A stretch of DNA of 64,000 nt from Variovorax terrae (lineage in GTDB: Bacteria > Pseudomonadota > Gammaproteobacteria > Burkholderiales > Burkholderiaceae_C). A program made the translations under genes and the position numbers. The notes under the pieces are model-generated. The model saw only the letters and a program-made list of their open reading frames with translations. It was not told the DNA's origin and ran no database searches. This document shows, one piece after another, positions 35,987-46,485 of this stretch. The first letter of the stretch is position 1. The number at the start of each line of letters is the position of its first letter. The DNA is taken from contig NZ_JALGBI010000001.1 of the NCBI RefSeq assembly GCF_022809125.1, forward strand, positions 2,108,001-2,172,000, read 5' to 3'.

Positions 35987-36815
35987 CGAAAGTCCCCCGA
36001 TCGTACGCCGCGAGTTCCTTCGATTGGGGATAGCGCTTCTTGAGCTGCTCCACCAGTTGCTGCATGGCTTCACGGTTCTCCATGCGTCGCTCCACCTTGA
36101 CGCCCAGCCACAGCGACTCGGCATTGGCCAGTTCGCTGTTGTTCAGGCGCCGGATGTAGAACTGGGCGCGCGTGAATTCGCTGCGCTGGTACAACAGCAG
36201 GGCCAGGTTGTAGCCGGTCACCGGGTTGGCGGCGTCGAGCTCGTAGGCGCGCGACAGGCTGCGCTCGGCCTCCTCGCGCTTGCCGGCCCGGGCCTGGCAC
36301 AGGCCCTGGGTCATCAGGGTCTTGGCCCGGTCGCCGTAGGTGGGGTTGGTCAGGACCTGGGCGAATGCCTGGTCGGCCTCGCTGTAGCGGGCCTGCTGGC
36401 ACATCAGCCAGCCGTAGTTGTGCAGGGCATTGGCATCGCGCGGATTCAGCGAAATGGCCCGGCGAAAGCTGTCTTCCGCCATGCGCGCGTCGTTCAGGCG
36501 CATGTAGACCAGGCCGCGCAGGCTGTAGGCGTCGGCAAAGCTGGGGTCGGTGGCGATCGCCTGCTTGAGCTCGTCCAGCGCCACTGTGGTCTGGCCCTGC
36601 TCGAAATAGCCGGTGGCCAGCTCCAGGCGGATGCGCGCACGCTTGCGGGCCTCGGGCTCGTCGGAGTTCGTCACCAGGTCGGCGTGGCTGTCAGAGGCGC
36701 CCGGCCCCGAGGAATGGGACGCGCAGCCCGCCAGCCCTCCCAGCGAGACGGCGGCCAGCCATGCCCAGAAAAACCATTGCCTGGCGTGCTCCCACCCCAC
36801 AGCGGACCTTTTCAT
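35979..36815 (-). CDS. pilW: Type IV pilus biogenesis lipoprotein PilW/PilF
   Basis: Outer-membrane pilotin that supports PilQ secretin assembly. 278 residues: lipobox GLAGC (Cys31) and TPR repeats (ARIRLELATGYFEQGQTTVALDELKQAIATDPSFADAYSLRGLVYMRLNDARMAEDSFRRAISLNPRDANALHNYGWLMCQQARYSEAD-type). Order rlmN-pilW-rodZ-ispG is the conserved one. Other pilus genes are not in the window. Confidence 0.92.
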   Translation of the reverse strand: MKRSAVGWEHARQWFFWAWLAAVSLGGLAGCASHSSGPGASDSHADLVTNSDEPEARKRARIRLELATGYFEQGQTTVALDELKQAIATDPSFADAYSLRGLVYMRLNDARMAEDSFRRAISLNPRDANALHNYGWLMCQQARYSEADQAFAQVLTNPTYGDRAKTLMTQGLCQARAGKREEAERSLSRAYELDAANPVTGYNLALLLYQRSEFTRAQFYIRRLNNSELANAESLWLGVKVERRMENREAMQQLVEQLKKRYPQSKELAAYDRGTFDE

Positions 36816-36818
36816 GCC

Positions 36819-37964
36819 TCAGCTCTCCTTGGTAGCGGCCAGTGCGCCGGCCGGTTTCAACATCACGGTGCGCTGCCTAGTGATGCGTTCGCCCACGCGG
36901 GTGCGGTCTTTCACGTCCCCGGCGAGCTGGCCGCAAGCGGCATCGATATCGTCGCCGCGGGTTTTGCGCACGGTCGTCACGATACCAGCATCACTGAGGA
37001 TTTTGGCGAATGCCACCACGCGGCTGTGGGGCGAGCGCGTCAGTCCGGAGGCGGGAAAAGGATTGAAGGGAATCAGGTTGAACTTGCACGACACGCCCCG
37101 CCCCGCGTGGCGCTGCACCAGGTCGATCAGCTGGTGCGCGTGCTCGGGCTGGTCGTTCACGCCGTCGAGCATGCAGTATTCGAAGGTGATAAAGTCGCGC
37201 GGCGCATGGGCCAGGTAGCGCTGGCAGGCATCGAGCAGCTCGGCCAGCGGGTACTTGCGGTTCAGCGGCACCAGGTTGTCGCGCAGCGCATCGTTGGGCG
37301 CATGCAGCGAGACGGCCAGCGCCACCGGGCAGTCCTCGCCGAGCCGGTCCATCATCGGCACCACGCCGGAGGTGGACACGGTGACGCGGCGGCGCGACAG
37401 GCCGTAGCCATGGTCGTCCAGCATGGTGCGCAATGCAGGCACCAGCGCCGCATAGTTCTGCAGCGGCTCACCCATGCCCATCATCACCACGTTGGAGATC
37501 ACGCGCTCGTCGGTCTTCAGATGCCGGCGCAGGAAATGCTCGGCGAACCAGAGCTGGGCGATGATTTCGCCCGCGGTCAGGTTGCGGCTGAAGCCCTGGT
37601 GGCCGGTGGAGCAGAAGCGGCAGCCGACCGCGCAGCCGGCCTGCGACGACACGCACAGCGTGCCCCGGTCATCCTCGGGAATGAAAACGGCTTCGACGGC
37701 ATTGCCGTCGCCCACGTCGAACAGCCACTTGATGGTGCCGTCGGCGGACTCGTGCTGGGTGATGACGGGCAGGCCCTGCACATGGGCCGCCGTCTTGAGC
37801 TTCTCGCGCAGCGACTTGGCCAGATCGCTCATCTGGTCGAAGTCGGAAGCGCCCTTCTGGTGGATCCAGCGGAACAGCTGGGTGGCCCGGAAGCGTTTTT
37901 CGCCGAGCCGCTCGCAGAAGGCGGCCAAACCGTCGAGGTCGTGGTCGAGCAGGTTGGCCGTCAT
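36819..37964 (-). CDS. rlmN: Dual-specificity rRNA/tRNA methyltransferase RlmN
   Basis: Radical-SAM enzyme of 381 residues making m2A2503 in 23S rRNA and m2A37 in tRNAs. The CxxxCxxC cluster motif is in [19 protein letters not shown]; the mechanistic Cys near residue 355 is in [15 protein letters not shown]. Start ATG 37964 lies 14 bases after ndk. Confidence 0.96.
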   Translation of the reverse strand: MTANLLDHDLDGLAAFCERLGEKRFRATQLFRWIHQKGASDFDQMSDLAKSLREKLKTAAHVQGLPVITQHESADGTIKWLFDVGDGNAVEAVFIPEDDRGTLCVSSQAGCAVGCRFCSTGHQGFSRNLTAGEIIAQLWFAEHFLRRHLKTDERVISNVVMMGMGEPLQNYAALVPALRTMLDDHGYGLSRRRVTVSTSGVVPMMDRLGEDCPVALAVSLHAPNDALRDNLVPLNRKYPLAELLDACQRYLAHAPRDFITFEYCMLDGVNDQPEHAHQLIDLVQRHAGRGVSCKFNLIPFNPFPASGLTRSPHSRVVAFAKILSDAGIVTTVRKTRGDDIDAACGQLAGDVKDRTRVGERITRQRTVMLKPAGALAATKES

Positions 37965-37978
37965 CGCATCGGGAACGA

Positions 37979-38404
37979 TTACCGGGAGTAAACGTTCATG
38001 CCGGGGAAGAAGAAGCCGACTTCCACCTGGGCGGTTTCGGCGGCATCGGAGCCGTGCACGGCATTGGCATCGATGCTGTCGGCGAAGTCGGCGCGGATGG
38101 TGCCCGGGGCCGCCTTCTTGGGATCGGTCGCGCCCATCAGCTCGCGGTTCTTCAGGATGGCGTTCTCGCCTTCGAGCGCCTGGATCATCACCGGGCCGGA
38201 GATCATGAAATCCACCAGGTCCTTGAAGAAGGGACGTTCCTTGTGCACGGCGTAGAAGGCTTCGGCTTCGCCGCGCGACAGGTGGGCCATCTTGGCGGCC
38301 ACGATCTTCAGGCCGGCGGCCTCGAAACGGGCGTAGATCTGGCCGATCACGTTTTTCGCCACAGCGTCGGGTTTGATGATGGAAAGGGTGCGTTCGATAG
38401 CCAT
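37979..38404 (-). CDS. ndk: Nucleoside diphosphate kinase
   Basis: Equilibrates NTP and NDP pools by a phospho-His relay. 141 residues, full length. The active-site block [20 protein letters not shown] contains the catalytic His, and the N terminus is the standard [25 protein letters not shown]. Separated from rluB by 146 bp carrying a hairpin, so probably has its own promoter. Confidence 0.98.
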   Translation of the reverse strand: MAIERTLSIIKPDAVAKNVIGQIYARFEAAGLKIVAAKMAHLSRGEAEAFYAVHKERPFFKDLVDFMISGPVMIQALEGENAILKNRELMGATDPKKAAPGTIRADFADSIDANAVHGSDAAETAQVEVGFFFPGMNVYSR

Positions 38405-38481
38405 GATGAGTCTTTGATCCTGAACTTGTGGTTTCGATTTTTCGCCCATTGGGCAAAGCCTTGTATTTTAGCCTGCCCGGG

Positions 38482-38500
38482 TGATTTCCCCGTGAAATCA
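38482..38500 (-). terminator. Candidate hairpin terminator downstream of rluB
   Basis: Perfect 7-bp stem TGATTTC (38482-38488) / GAAATCA (38494-38500) with a 5-nt loop, 50 bp past the rluB stop. On the minus strand the bases that follow are CCCGGGCAGGC and then TAAAAT rather than a U-run, so this is only a weak terminator candidate. Confidence 0.35.
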
Positions 38501-38550
38501 GGCAAAAACAATCCTGTCAGCGCGGCCGTGCGCGCCGCCTGGCGTCCGGA

Positions 38551-39986
38551 TCAGCGGCCGCGGCCGCCACCGCCGCCCCGGCGCTGTCCGCCGCCCATGC
38601 CACCGCCGCCCCCGGGGCCGCGGCGCTGTCCCTGGCCCGGGCCTTGGCGCTGGCGCGTGAAACTGTCGGCACCGATGTAGCCGAAGGCGGTTTTCATCGG
38701 ATCGGGCTGCGCATTGCCGCCCTGCCCCTGGCGGTCGCCACGGTCGGAGCGGTCCTTGCGCCGCTGGCCCTGGCCGCCGCCATTGCCGTTGCCCGCCTGG
38801 GAGGGCGGCTGGCGCTGGCCGTCGCCACGCGGCCCGCCGCTGCGCCCGCCCCGGCGGCGGTTGTTGCGATTGCCGCCGCGGCCCTGGCCTTCGGCGTCAT
38901 CGGCCTGCCCGCCCGCCTGGCCGCGGCCGGCAGCCCGCTCGGCGCCGGCGGCCTGCATCAGGGCGCGGATGTCGCGCTCGTCGAGCTCCATCCAGGCCCC
39001 GCGCTTGAGCCCGCGCGGCAGCACCATGGCGCCGTAGCGGATGCGGATCAGGCGGCTCACGGCATGGCCGACCGCCTCGAACATGCGCCGCACCTCGCGG
39101 TTGCGGCCCTCGGAAATCGTCACCCGGTACCAGCAGTTGGAGCCTTCGCCACCGCCGTCCTCGATCGAGCCGAACTGGGCCATGCCGTCGTCCAGCTTCA
39201 CGCCGTCCAGCAGGCGCTGCCGCTCCTCGTTGCTCAAGGCGCCGAGCACGCGCACCGCGTACTCGCGCTCCAGCCCGAAGCGCGGGTGCATGAGCTTGTT
39301 GGCCAGTTCGCCCGAGCTGGTGAACAGCAGCAGGCCTTCGGTGTTCAGGTCGAGCCGGCCGACCGACTGCCATTTGCCCTGGAACAGCTTGGGCAGCTTG
39401 CGGAACACGGTGGGCCGGTTCTGCGGATCGTCGTTCGTCACGACCTCGCCCACCGGCTTGTGGTAGGCGATCACCCGGGCCGGCGGCGGCGCGATGCGAA
39501 AGCGGATCGGCTTGCCGTTGACCTTGACGGAATCGCCGAACTGGATGCGCTGGCCGATGTGGGCCGGCTCGTTGTTGACCGAGATGCGCCCTTCCATGAT
39601 GAGCTGCTCCATCTCGAGGCGCGAACCCAGCCCGGCCTGGGCCAGCACCTTGTGCAGCTTGGGCGTGTCGACCTGGGCGCCCAGCACGCGCTTGGGCGGC
39701 GCCAGCTCGGCGCTCTCCTCGTCGGCATCGAACTGGCCCGACACCACGTCGGCAAAGCGGTTGGCCTCCGGCTCGGCAGCACGCGGCGCCTCGGACGCGC
39801 GGCGGCGGCCAGGGCCGTCCTCGTCGTCTTCGTCATCCTCCTCGTCGCGGTCGTCGTCCTGCGCTTCGAGTGCTTCCTCTGCTACAGATTCCATAGCATC
39901 TCGCGGCCGCGGGACAAGGACCTGCGCCTTGTTTTCCTCAATTTCGTCGGCGGATGCCTGGGTTGCCGTGCCGGGAGTGTGTTCGT

Positions 39987-39990
<4 letters not shown>
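38551..39990 (-). CDS. rluB: 23S rRNA pseudouridine synthase RluB with long acidic and Gly/Arg tails
   Basis: Makes pseudouridine 2605 in 23S rRNA. 479 residues, far longer than the E. coli enzyme because of extensions. S4 RNA-binding domain at about 110-160 ([30 protein letters not shown]); catalytic Asp214 in [13 protein letters not shown]. The N-terminal extension is very acidic (residues about 45-59 almost all Asp/Glu). The C-terminal tail from about 350 is Gly/Arg/Gln-rich, with many RGG-like steps. Residues about 24-37 derive from a dispersed repeat copy. Overlaps scpB by four bases. Confidence 0.93.
39880..39921 (+). repeat. Dispersed 42-bp dyad element, copy 6 (inside rluB)
   Basis: Core TGCTACAGATTCCATAGCA at 39880-39898, CC at 39907-39908, GGAC at 39918-39921. 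Antisense to rluB and in frame, in the disordered N-terminal extension of the protein. Confidence 0.8.
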
Positions 39991-40667
<677 letters not shown>

Positions 40668-40789
40668 GATGTTGCGATTCCGGGAAAAGGCGCCAACAGG
40701 CGCGTTTTAGTTCGAGCGTTGCGGCCAACCGGGAAGCTGCGCAACGGGTGCCACTCCGCAGAGCGGCGGGGGCCATGGCCCTGGGGCCA

Positions 40790-41803
40790 CTACGGTGAAT
40801 TGTAACTCAGCCCCCAGGCCTGCAAGGCCCGGCTCAGATCGCCGGGCAAGGCGGCCCGGAACTCGAGCGGCTGCTGCGTGGCGGGATGGACGAACGCGAG
40901 CCGGAACGCATGCAGCGCCTGGCGCTCCAGCCCGGCGGCCGGCGCGCCGCCATACAGCGCATCGGCCACCAGCGGATGGCCGATGGACGCCATGTGGACC
41001 CGGATCTGGTGCGTGCGGCCGGTTTGCAGCGTGCAGCGCACCCAGCAGCCCTGCTCCGAATTTTGTAGCAGCTCAAGACCGGTGCTCGCGGACTTCCCGG
41101 CGTTTTTGCTCAGATCGACGACCGCCATGCGCAGCCGGTTGCGCGGATCGCGGCCGACGGGCGCCTCGACCTGCCGCTGCTCCGGCCCGGCCCACGGGCG
41201 ATGCGCCAGCGCAAGATACTGCCGGCTCACCTCGCGCGCCGCGATCTGCTGCACCAGCGCATCCATCGCCGCCCGGGTGCGGGCCACCACCATCAGGCCG
41301 CTGGTGTCCTTGTCCAGCCGGTGCACGATGCCGGCGCGCGGCAGCAGCCGCGCCTGCTCGTCGCGTGCCAGCAGGCCGTTGAGCAGCGTGCCGCTCCAGT
41401 TGCCCGGCGCCGGATGCACTACCAGGCCGGCCGGCTTGTTGATGACCCGCAGGTGTTCGTCCTCGAACACCACGTCCAGCGCCATGGCTTCGGGCTTGAA
41501 GGCCTGGCTCTGCAGCGTGGGCCGCAGCTCGATCACGCCCTGGTCGCCGGCCTTGACCCGGGCCGAGGACTTGAGCGCGACCACGCCGTTCAGCGTGACG
41601 GCGCCGGCCTCGAGCAGCTGCTGCAGATGGCTGCGCGAAAATTCGGGCACCAGCTCCGCCAGCGCCCGGTCGAGGCGCTCGCCATGCTGTGCCGGCCCCA
41701 CGGTCAACGGACGCCACTCGGCCTCGGCGGCCGCGTCGTCCAGGCCCTCGGCAGCCTCTTCGGCCGCGGGGTCGCTCGATATAATGAAATGGCCCTGATT
41801 CAA
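40790..41803 (-). CDS. rluD: 23S rRNA pseudouridine synthase RluD
   Basis: Makes pseudouridines 1911/1915/1917 in helix 69. 337 residues: S4 domain (GERLDRALAELVPEFSRSHLQQLLEAGAVTLNG), catalytic Asp164 in HRLDKDTSGLMVVARTR, and the C-terminal LQTGRTHQIRVHMASIGHPLVADALYGG. A short segment, residues about 238-251 (SASTGLELLQN region), corresponds to a dispersed repeat copy and sits in a loop before the last strands. Divergent from bamD five bases away, a classic arrangement. Confidence 0.95.
   Translation of the reverse strand: MNQGHFIISSDPAAEEAAEGLDDAAAEAEWRPLTVGPAQHGERLDRALAELVPEFSRSHLQQLLEAGAVTLNGVVALKSSARVKAGDQGVIELRPTLQSQAFKPEAMALDVVFEDEHLRVINKPAGLVVHPAPGNWSGTLLNGLLARDEQARLLPRAGIVHRLDKDTSGLMVVARTRAAMDALVQQIAAREVSRQYLALAHRPWAGPEQRQVEAPVGRDPRNRLRMAVVDLSKNAGKSASTGLELLQNSEQGCWVRCTLQTGRTHQIRVHMASIGHPLVADALYGGAPAAGLERQALHAFRLAFVHPATQQPLEFRAALPGDLSRALQAWGLSYNSP
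41052..41093 (+). repeat. Dispersed 42-bp dyad element, copy 7 (inside rluD)
   Basis: Core TGCTCCGAATTTTGTAGCA at 41052-41070 (outer TGCT/AGCA arms kept, inner bases diverged), CC at 41079-41080, GGAC at 41090-41093. Antisense to rluD and in frame. Confidence 0.75.
41780..41785 (+). promoter_or_regulatory. bamD -10 box TATAAT
   Basis: A perfect TATAAT 24 bp before the first bamD ATG, lying inside the divergent rluD 5' end. The expected transcript start is near 41792, giving a leader of about 17-26 nt with AAGAAAG as ribosome-binding site. No clear -35 match. Confidence 0.55.
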
Positions 41804-41808
41804 GAAAG

Positions 41809-42624
41809 ATGTCCCTAATGTTTCGAGCCAAATTATCGGTTGTCCCTGCGCTGTCCGCGGTGGCCCTGGCCCTGCTGCTGTCAGCGTGCTCGAGCACCAA
41901 GGAGGACAAGACCGCCGGCTGGAGCCCGAACAAGATCTATGCCGAAGCCAAGGACGAGATGAGTTCCGGCGGCTACGACAAGGCCGTTCCGCTGCTCGAG
42001 AAGCTCGAAGGCCGCGCCGCCGGCACGCCGCTGGCGCAGCAGGCCCAGCTCGACAAGGCCTACGCCCAGTACAAGTCCAATGAGCAGGCCCAGGCCATCG
42101 CCACGCTCGACCGCTTCATGAAGCTGCACCCGTCCAGCCCGGCGCTGGACTATGCGCTGTACCTCAAGGGCATCGTCAACTTCAACGACAACCTGGGGCT
42201 GTTCTCGTTCCTGTCGCGGCAGGATCTGTCTGAGCGCGACCAGAAGGCCGCCAAGGAATCGTTCGAATCGTTCAAGGAGCTGGCGGCACGCTTCCCCGAC
42301 TCGCGCTACACCCCCGACGCCCGCCAGCGCATGACCTACATCGTCAATTCGCTGGCCCAGTACGAGGTGCACGTGGCCCGCTACTACTACAGCCGCGGCG
42401 CCTACGTGGCCGCCGTCAACCGGGCCCAGATCGCGCTGGCCGACTACCGCGACGTGCCGGCGCTCGAGGAAGCCCTGTTCATCCTGTACCGCTCCTACGA
42501 TGCGCTGGGCATGACCCAGTTGCGCGACGACACCAAGCGCGTGATGGAAAAGAGCTATCCCCAGAGCGAATACCTGAGCCGCGGCTTCAAGACGCGCTCG
42601 GATCCGTGGTGGCAGCTCTGGTGA
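41809..42624 (+). CDS. bamD: Outer-membrane assembly lipoprotein BamD (ComL)
   Basis: Essential BAM component. 271 residues: lipobox LLLSAC (Cys27) and TPR repeats (KIYAEAKDEMSSGGYDKAVPLLEKLEGRAAGTPLAQQAQLDKAYAQYKSNEQAQAIATLDRFMKLHPSSPALDYALYLKGIVNF). The second ATG at 41818 has better spacing to the AAGAAAG site and may be the true start; the signal peptide is intact either way. Its 3' end overlaps the convergent helicase gene by 38 bp. Confidence 0.95.
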   Translation: MSLMFRAKLSVVPALSAVALALLLSACSSTKEDKTAGWSPNKIYAEAKDEMSSGGYDKAVPLLEKLEGRAAGTPLAQQAQLDKAYAQYKSNEQAQAIATLDRFMKLHPSSPALDYALYLKGIVNFNDNLGLFSFLSRQDLSERDQKAAKESFESFKELAARFPDSRYTPDARQRMTYIVNSLAQYEVHVARYYYSRGAYVAAVNRAQIALADYRDVPALEEALFILYRSYDALGMTQLRDDTKRVMEKSYPQSEYLSRGFKTRSDPWWQLW

Positions 42625-44614
42625 GCGCATCCAGCGCCTCCTCGAATTCCGCCTGCGACTGAAGCCGCCGCATCGGCGGCAGAGCCGCCAGCAGCCGCCG
42701 CCCATAGCCCATGCCGGTCAGGCGCGTGTCGCACACCACCAGGATGCCGCGGTCCGACTCGCGCCGGATCAGCCGCCCCGCCCCCTGCTTGAGCGCCACG
42801 GCAGCTTCCGGCACGAAATAGTCCTTGAACGGGCTGCGCCCCTGTGATTCGAGCCGCTGCGAGCGGGCCTCGACCAGCGGATCGTTCGGCGGTGGAAACG
42901 GCAGCTTGTCGATGACCACCAGTTGCAGAGCATCGCCGGGCACGTCCACCCCTTCCCAGAACGACGCCGAGGCCACCAGCACGCAACCCGGCTGACCGCC
43001 GCCCGCCGCGCCCTCGCGAAAACGCTCCATCAGGCGGCGCTTGGGCCACTGCCCCTGCACCAGCACCTCCAGCTCGCCCGAGTCCGCAAACTCGGCCTGC
43101 AATGCCTCGCCGATCGCCCTGAGCGCCCGCAGCGTGGTGGTGAGCACCATGGCCCGCCCGCCCAGGCGGCGCACGGCAGCAGCCACCAGCGCAGCCACCT
43201 GCGCACTGTGGGAGGGATCGCTCGGCTTGGGCAGATGGGCCGGCACATAGAGGGCGGACTGCCGGGCGTAGTCGAACGGGCTGCCCACGCGCAGCACCTC
43301 GGCCGCGCCCAGGCCGCAGGGCTCGGTGAACCAGCGCAGGCGCTCATCGTCGCCCAGCGTGGCGGAAGTGAACACCCAGGTGCGGCCCGGCCCGCCGGCC
43401 TCAGCGCCCCCTGCATCGCGATTCAGCAGCCGCGTCTGCACCGCCTCGGCGATGTCGAGCGGCGATTCCTGCAGGCGCAGCTGCGTGCCCACATCGAGCC
43501 AGCGCACGGCCTCCGGCGCGCCAGGCCGGGCAAAGCACTCGACCCGTTCGGCCAGCAAGCCGGCCCGTTCATGCAGGCGCACGAAGTCGGGCGCGATCTC
43601 GCTCACCGTGGCCAGCCCGGCCATCGCCCGCAGGCAGGCTGCGTGAAGGGCATGCAGGGTCTCTTCCCAGGCCGCCGCAGGCACACCCTCGGGCGCCGGG
43701 CCGGCCCAGCGCAGCTTGCCGCCCAGCCCGCCCTTGCCCACCGCCAGGCGCAGGTCGCGCCCGGCGCGCTCGACGTCCGAAGCCAGCAGTTGCCAGTCCA
43801 CCAGGCCGCGGGCCAGTTGCAGCCCGGTGCCCAGCAGGTCGCGGGCGAAATCGAGCACCTGGCCGGTGGTCAGGCTCGAGCCCAGGAACTGGACGCCGGT
43901 TTCGTTGAGCTGATGCGCCTCGTCGAAAATCGCCACCCGCACGGAAGGCAGCAGTTCGGCCATGCCCGATTCGCGCACCGCGAGATCGGCAAAGAACAGA
44001 TGATGGTTGATGACCACCACGTCCGCGGCCAGCGCCTCGCGGCGCGCCAGGTTGACGTGGCAGGCGCGGAACTGGGGGCACTGCGCGCCGAGGCAGTTGT
44101 CGCGGGTGGACGTGACCAGGGGAATCACCGGCGAACGCTCGTCCAGCCCGGGCATCTCGGCCAGGTCGCCGGTGCGCGTGGCTTTCGACCATTGCTCGAC
44201 CTTGGCCAGGGCGCGCACGGCGCCACGGTCCGGCAGCGCCGCATCGCGGCGCGCCAGTTCCATGCGATGCAGGCACAGATAGCTGCTGCGCCCCTTGAGC
44301 AGCGCGGTGCGCAATGGCAAGCCCAGGGCCTGCAGCAGACGCGGCAGATCGCGGCCATAAAGCTGGTCCTGCAGGGTCTTGGTGGCGGTGGACAGCAGGA
44401 CCCGCTCACCGCTGAGCAAGGCCGGCACCAGGTAGGAGAACGTTTTGCCGACGCCCGTTCCGGCCTCCACCACCAGCAGCCCGCCCTCTTCGACGGCCCG
44501 GGCCACGGCCAGCGCCATCGCGGTCTGCCCCTCGCGTGGGCAGAACTGCTCGGCCGCGCGCGACAGCACGCCCTCGGGCGCAAACGCTTCCTCGACGAGC
44601 GACAGCAGGCTCAT
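42587..44614 (-). CDS. DinG/YoaA-type iron-sulfur ATP-dependent DNA helicase
   Basis: Superfamily 2 XPD-like helicase of 675 residues. Walker A in LLVVEAGTGVGKTFSYLVPALL, DEAH box in VAIFDEAHQLNETG, and four cysteines suited to an Fe-S cluster in SYLCLHRM and DNCLGAQCPQFRACHVN. C-terminal motifs V/VI include FWEGVDVPGDALQLVVIDKLPFPPPNDP and QGAGRLIRRESDRGILVVCDTRL. YoaA/DinG proteins resolve R-loops or help replication past damage. Overlaps bamD tail to tail. Confidence 0.93.
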   Translation of the reverse strand: MSLLSLVEEAFAPEGVLSRAAEQFCPREGQTAMALAVARAVEEGGLLVVEAGTGVGKTFSYLVPALLSGERVLLSTATKTLQDQLYGRDLPRLLQALGLPLRTALLKGRSSYLCLHRMELARRDAALPDRGAVRALAKVEQWSKATRTGDLAEMPGLDERSPVIPLVTSTRDNCLGAQCPQFRACHVNLARREALAADVVVINHHLFFADLAVRESGMAELLPSVRVAIFDEAHQLNETGVQFLGSSLTTGQVLDFARDLLGTGLQLARGLVDWQLLASDVERAGRDLRLAVGKGGLGGKLRWAGPAPEGVPAAAWEETLHALHAACLRAMAGLATVSEIAPDFVRLHERAGLLAERVECFARPGAPEAVRWLDVGTQLRLQESPLDIAEAVQTRLLNRDAGGAEAGGPGRTWVFTSATLGDDERLRWFTEPCGLGAAEVLRVGSPFDYARQSALYVPAHLPKPSDPSHSAQVAALVAAAVRRLGGRAMVLTTTLRALRAIGEALQAEFADSGELEVLVQGQWPKRRLMERFREGAAGGGQPGCVLVASASFWEGVDVPGDALQLVVIDKLPFPPPNDPLVEARSQRLESQGRSPFKDYFVPEAAVALKQGAGRLIRRESDRGILVVCDTRLTGMGYGRRLLAALPPMRRLQSQAEFEEALDALTRAATTDPSAS

Positions 44615-44705
44615 CGGGCGCCTCTCGCATGGATCGCTGCGTCAGCCACGGCGCGTGCGCGCCTTGCGGCGGCCGTCGTTCCGCCCCGGGGCGGCCAGGC
44701 CTTGC

Positions 44706-44927
44706 TCACGCGGGTTCTTTGGGATCGAGGGCCTGCTCCAGGCGCGAGATGTCGTCGCGCAGGCCGAGCCGCCTTTTTTTCAGGCGGCGCATCATGAGTT
44801 CGTCCACCGGCGTGTCGTGACCGATGCGGTCGATCAGGGCATCCAGATCGGCATGTTCGATGCGCAGCTCGATCAGGCGCCGCTCGGGGGAGTGCAGGTT
44901 GGAGTCCAAGAGGTCAATCAGGGCCAT
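44706..44927 (-). CDS. DUF465 (YdcH-like) small protein
   Basis: 73 residues, helical: LIELRIEHADLDALIDRIGHDTPVDELMMRRLKKRRLGLRDDISRLEQAL. The LKKRRLxLKDxI pattern defines the family; function unknown. ATG start at 44927, divergent from the PP2C phosphatase with 90 bp between. Confidence 0.85.
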   Translation of the reverse strand: MALIDLLDSNLHSPERRLIELRIEHADLDALIDRIGHDTPVDELMMRRLKKRRLGLRDDISRLEQALDPKEPA

Positions 44928-45017
44928 CGCGGCTGTCGTCGAGTTCGCTTGATAATACGTGTTTACCGGGAATTAATCGAGCGCGTGCGCAACAATAGGG
45001 CGTTTCGAAATTTCAAT

Positions 45018-45824
45018 ATGGCCAAAGGTTACCGACTTACCGCAGCGACCGGCATTCACAGAGGCGACCGCGAATACCAGCAGGACCAGATCGCACTGCT
45101 CAGCCACCCGCGCGTGACGGGCTGCGTGCTCGGCGTGGTTGCCGATGGCATGGGTGGCCGCAGCGGCGGCCGCAAGGCCTCCGACCAGGTCATGATGACG
45201 GCCAAGCAGCTGTTCGAGCGCTACGCCCCCGAAACCGACGATGCGCCGTCCATGCTCAAGCAATTGGTGCAGGAAGCGCACATCGTCATCAAGCTGACGG
45301 CCATCTCGGCCGAGCAGGAGCCGCACAGCACCGTGGCCGCGTTCCTGCTCAACCCCGGCGGGGACTGCCACTGGGTTCATGCCGGCGACTCCCGGATCTA
45401 CCATTTCCACGCCAACAAGCTGGTCAAGCGCACACTGGACCATTCCTATGTGCAGACCCTGGTCGAGCGCGGCGAAATCACCGAGGAAGAAGCCAACATC
45501 CACCCGCAGTCCAACATCCTGATGGGCTGCCTGGGCACCGAGGACGATCCGCCGGCCGACACGCATTTCATCCCGCAGATGCGCCCCGGCGATGTGCTGA
45601 TGGCGTGCAGCGACGGTGTCTGGCACTACTTCAGCCCCAATGAGCTCGGTTCGGTGCTGTCCTCGCTGTCGCCGCGGGAAGCCAGCGAATTCCTGATCGA
45701 CAAGGCTCGCTCGCGCGGCCGCGGAGGCGGCGACAACCTGTCGCTGGTCATCGTGAAGCTCGAGCCCCTGGCGCCCGAACGGCCCGCGATCGCCCCGTTG
45801 CCGCCTCTGGCCGAGGGCCGCTGA
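45018..45824 (+). CDS. PP2C-family Ser/Thr protein phosphatase
   Basis: 268-residue metal-dependent phosphatase. All PP2C metal-binding motifs are seen: the N-terminal GIHRGDREYQQDQIALL, VVADGMGGRSGGRKAS, WVHAGDSRIYHF, MACSDGVWHYFS and GGGDNLSLVIV. Cytoplasmic, no transmembrane part. No partner kinase is adjacent, so the substrate is unknown; stress or type VI-related signalling is possible in related bacteria. Confidence 0.92.
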   Translation: MAKGYRLTAATGIHRGDREYQQDQIALLSHPRVTGCVLGVVADGMGGRSGGRKASDQVMMTAKQLFERYAPETDDAPSMLKQLVQEAHIVIKLTAISAEQEPHSTVAAFLLNPGGDCHWVHAGDSRIYHFHANKLVKRTLDHSYVQTLVERGEITEEEANIHPQSNILMGCLGTEDDPPADTHFIPQMRPGDVLMACSDGVWHYFSPNELGSVLSSLSPREASEFLIDKARSRGRGGGDNLSLVIVKLEPLAPERPAIAPLPPLAEGR

Positions 45825-45837
45825 ACGGACGGCCGCC

Positions 45838-46485
45838 TCAGGGCGGCGCGGGCAGCGGATCGGAGCGGGGTTTGGTGCGCTCGGCGTTCTTCTGCAGGCG
45901 ATTCGCCTTGTGCTCGGCGGCATCCTGCTGCCGGCTGTTGTAGCGCCGTGCCTCCTCGGCCGCCGAAGCCGCCTTGCTCGCGCGCGATGCGGCATGCTCG
46001 GCCTGCCCCTGCAGCTTGTCGTCGCGGGCCTGGCGCTTGCCGCCCTCGCCGGCCTGGGTTTCCGCGCGCTTGCCGGCCTTCTCGGCAGCCCGGTCCTCGC
46101 GCTTTTGCTGGTCCTCCAGGGCCTTGGCGCGCCGGTCGGCGTCCTGCTGCTGCTTTTCGGGGGACGATTTCTCCTCGATGCGCTGGATCTGCTCGGCGCC
46201 CTTGCGCTTGCGCTCGGAGTCGTTGAGCGAGATCTCCTGGCGGCGCAGATCCGCCATCGCCACCCGCCGGCGCGCCTTGGCGGCGCTCAGGCAGTCGTTG
46301 ACCGAGAATTTCTTGTAACAAGCCGCCTCTTCGGCGGTGTAGGCGGCCTCGACCTTGCTGCGCTCGGCGCTGATGCGCGCCCGCTCGGCCGCCACCGGGG
46401 AGTCTTCGGCGCCGGCAGCGGCCTGCTGCCCGGCCGCGACCGTGCAGATCGCCAGCGACAACAGGGAGAACAGCAGGCGTTTCAT
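45838..46485 (-). CDS. Exported coiled-coil hypothetical protein
   Basis: 215 residues. Signal peptide MKRLLFSLLSLAICTVAAGQQAAA, then a long, highly charged helical region rich in Arg, Glu, Ala and Lys (AERARISAERSKVEAAY, RKRKGAEQIQRIEEKSSPEKQQQDADRRAKALEDQQKREDRAAEKAGKR) suggesting a coiled coil. Two cysteines close together (ACYKKFSVNDC) may form a disulfide. Comamonadaceae carry similar periplasmic proteins of unknown role. Its ATG overlaps the end of zapE by four bases. Confidence 0.7.
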   Translation of the reverse strand: MKRLLFSLLSLAICTVAAGQQAAAGAEDSPVAAERARISAERSKVEAAYTAEEAACYKKFSVNDCLSAAKARRRVAMADLRRQEISLNDSERKRKGAEQIQRIEEKSSPEKQQQDADRRAKALEDQQKREDRAAEKAGKRAETQAGEGGKRQARDDKLQGQAEHAASRASKAASAAEEARRYNSRQQDAAEHKANRLQKNAERTKPRSDPLPAPP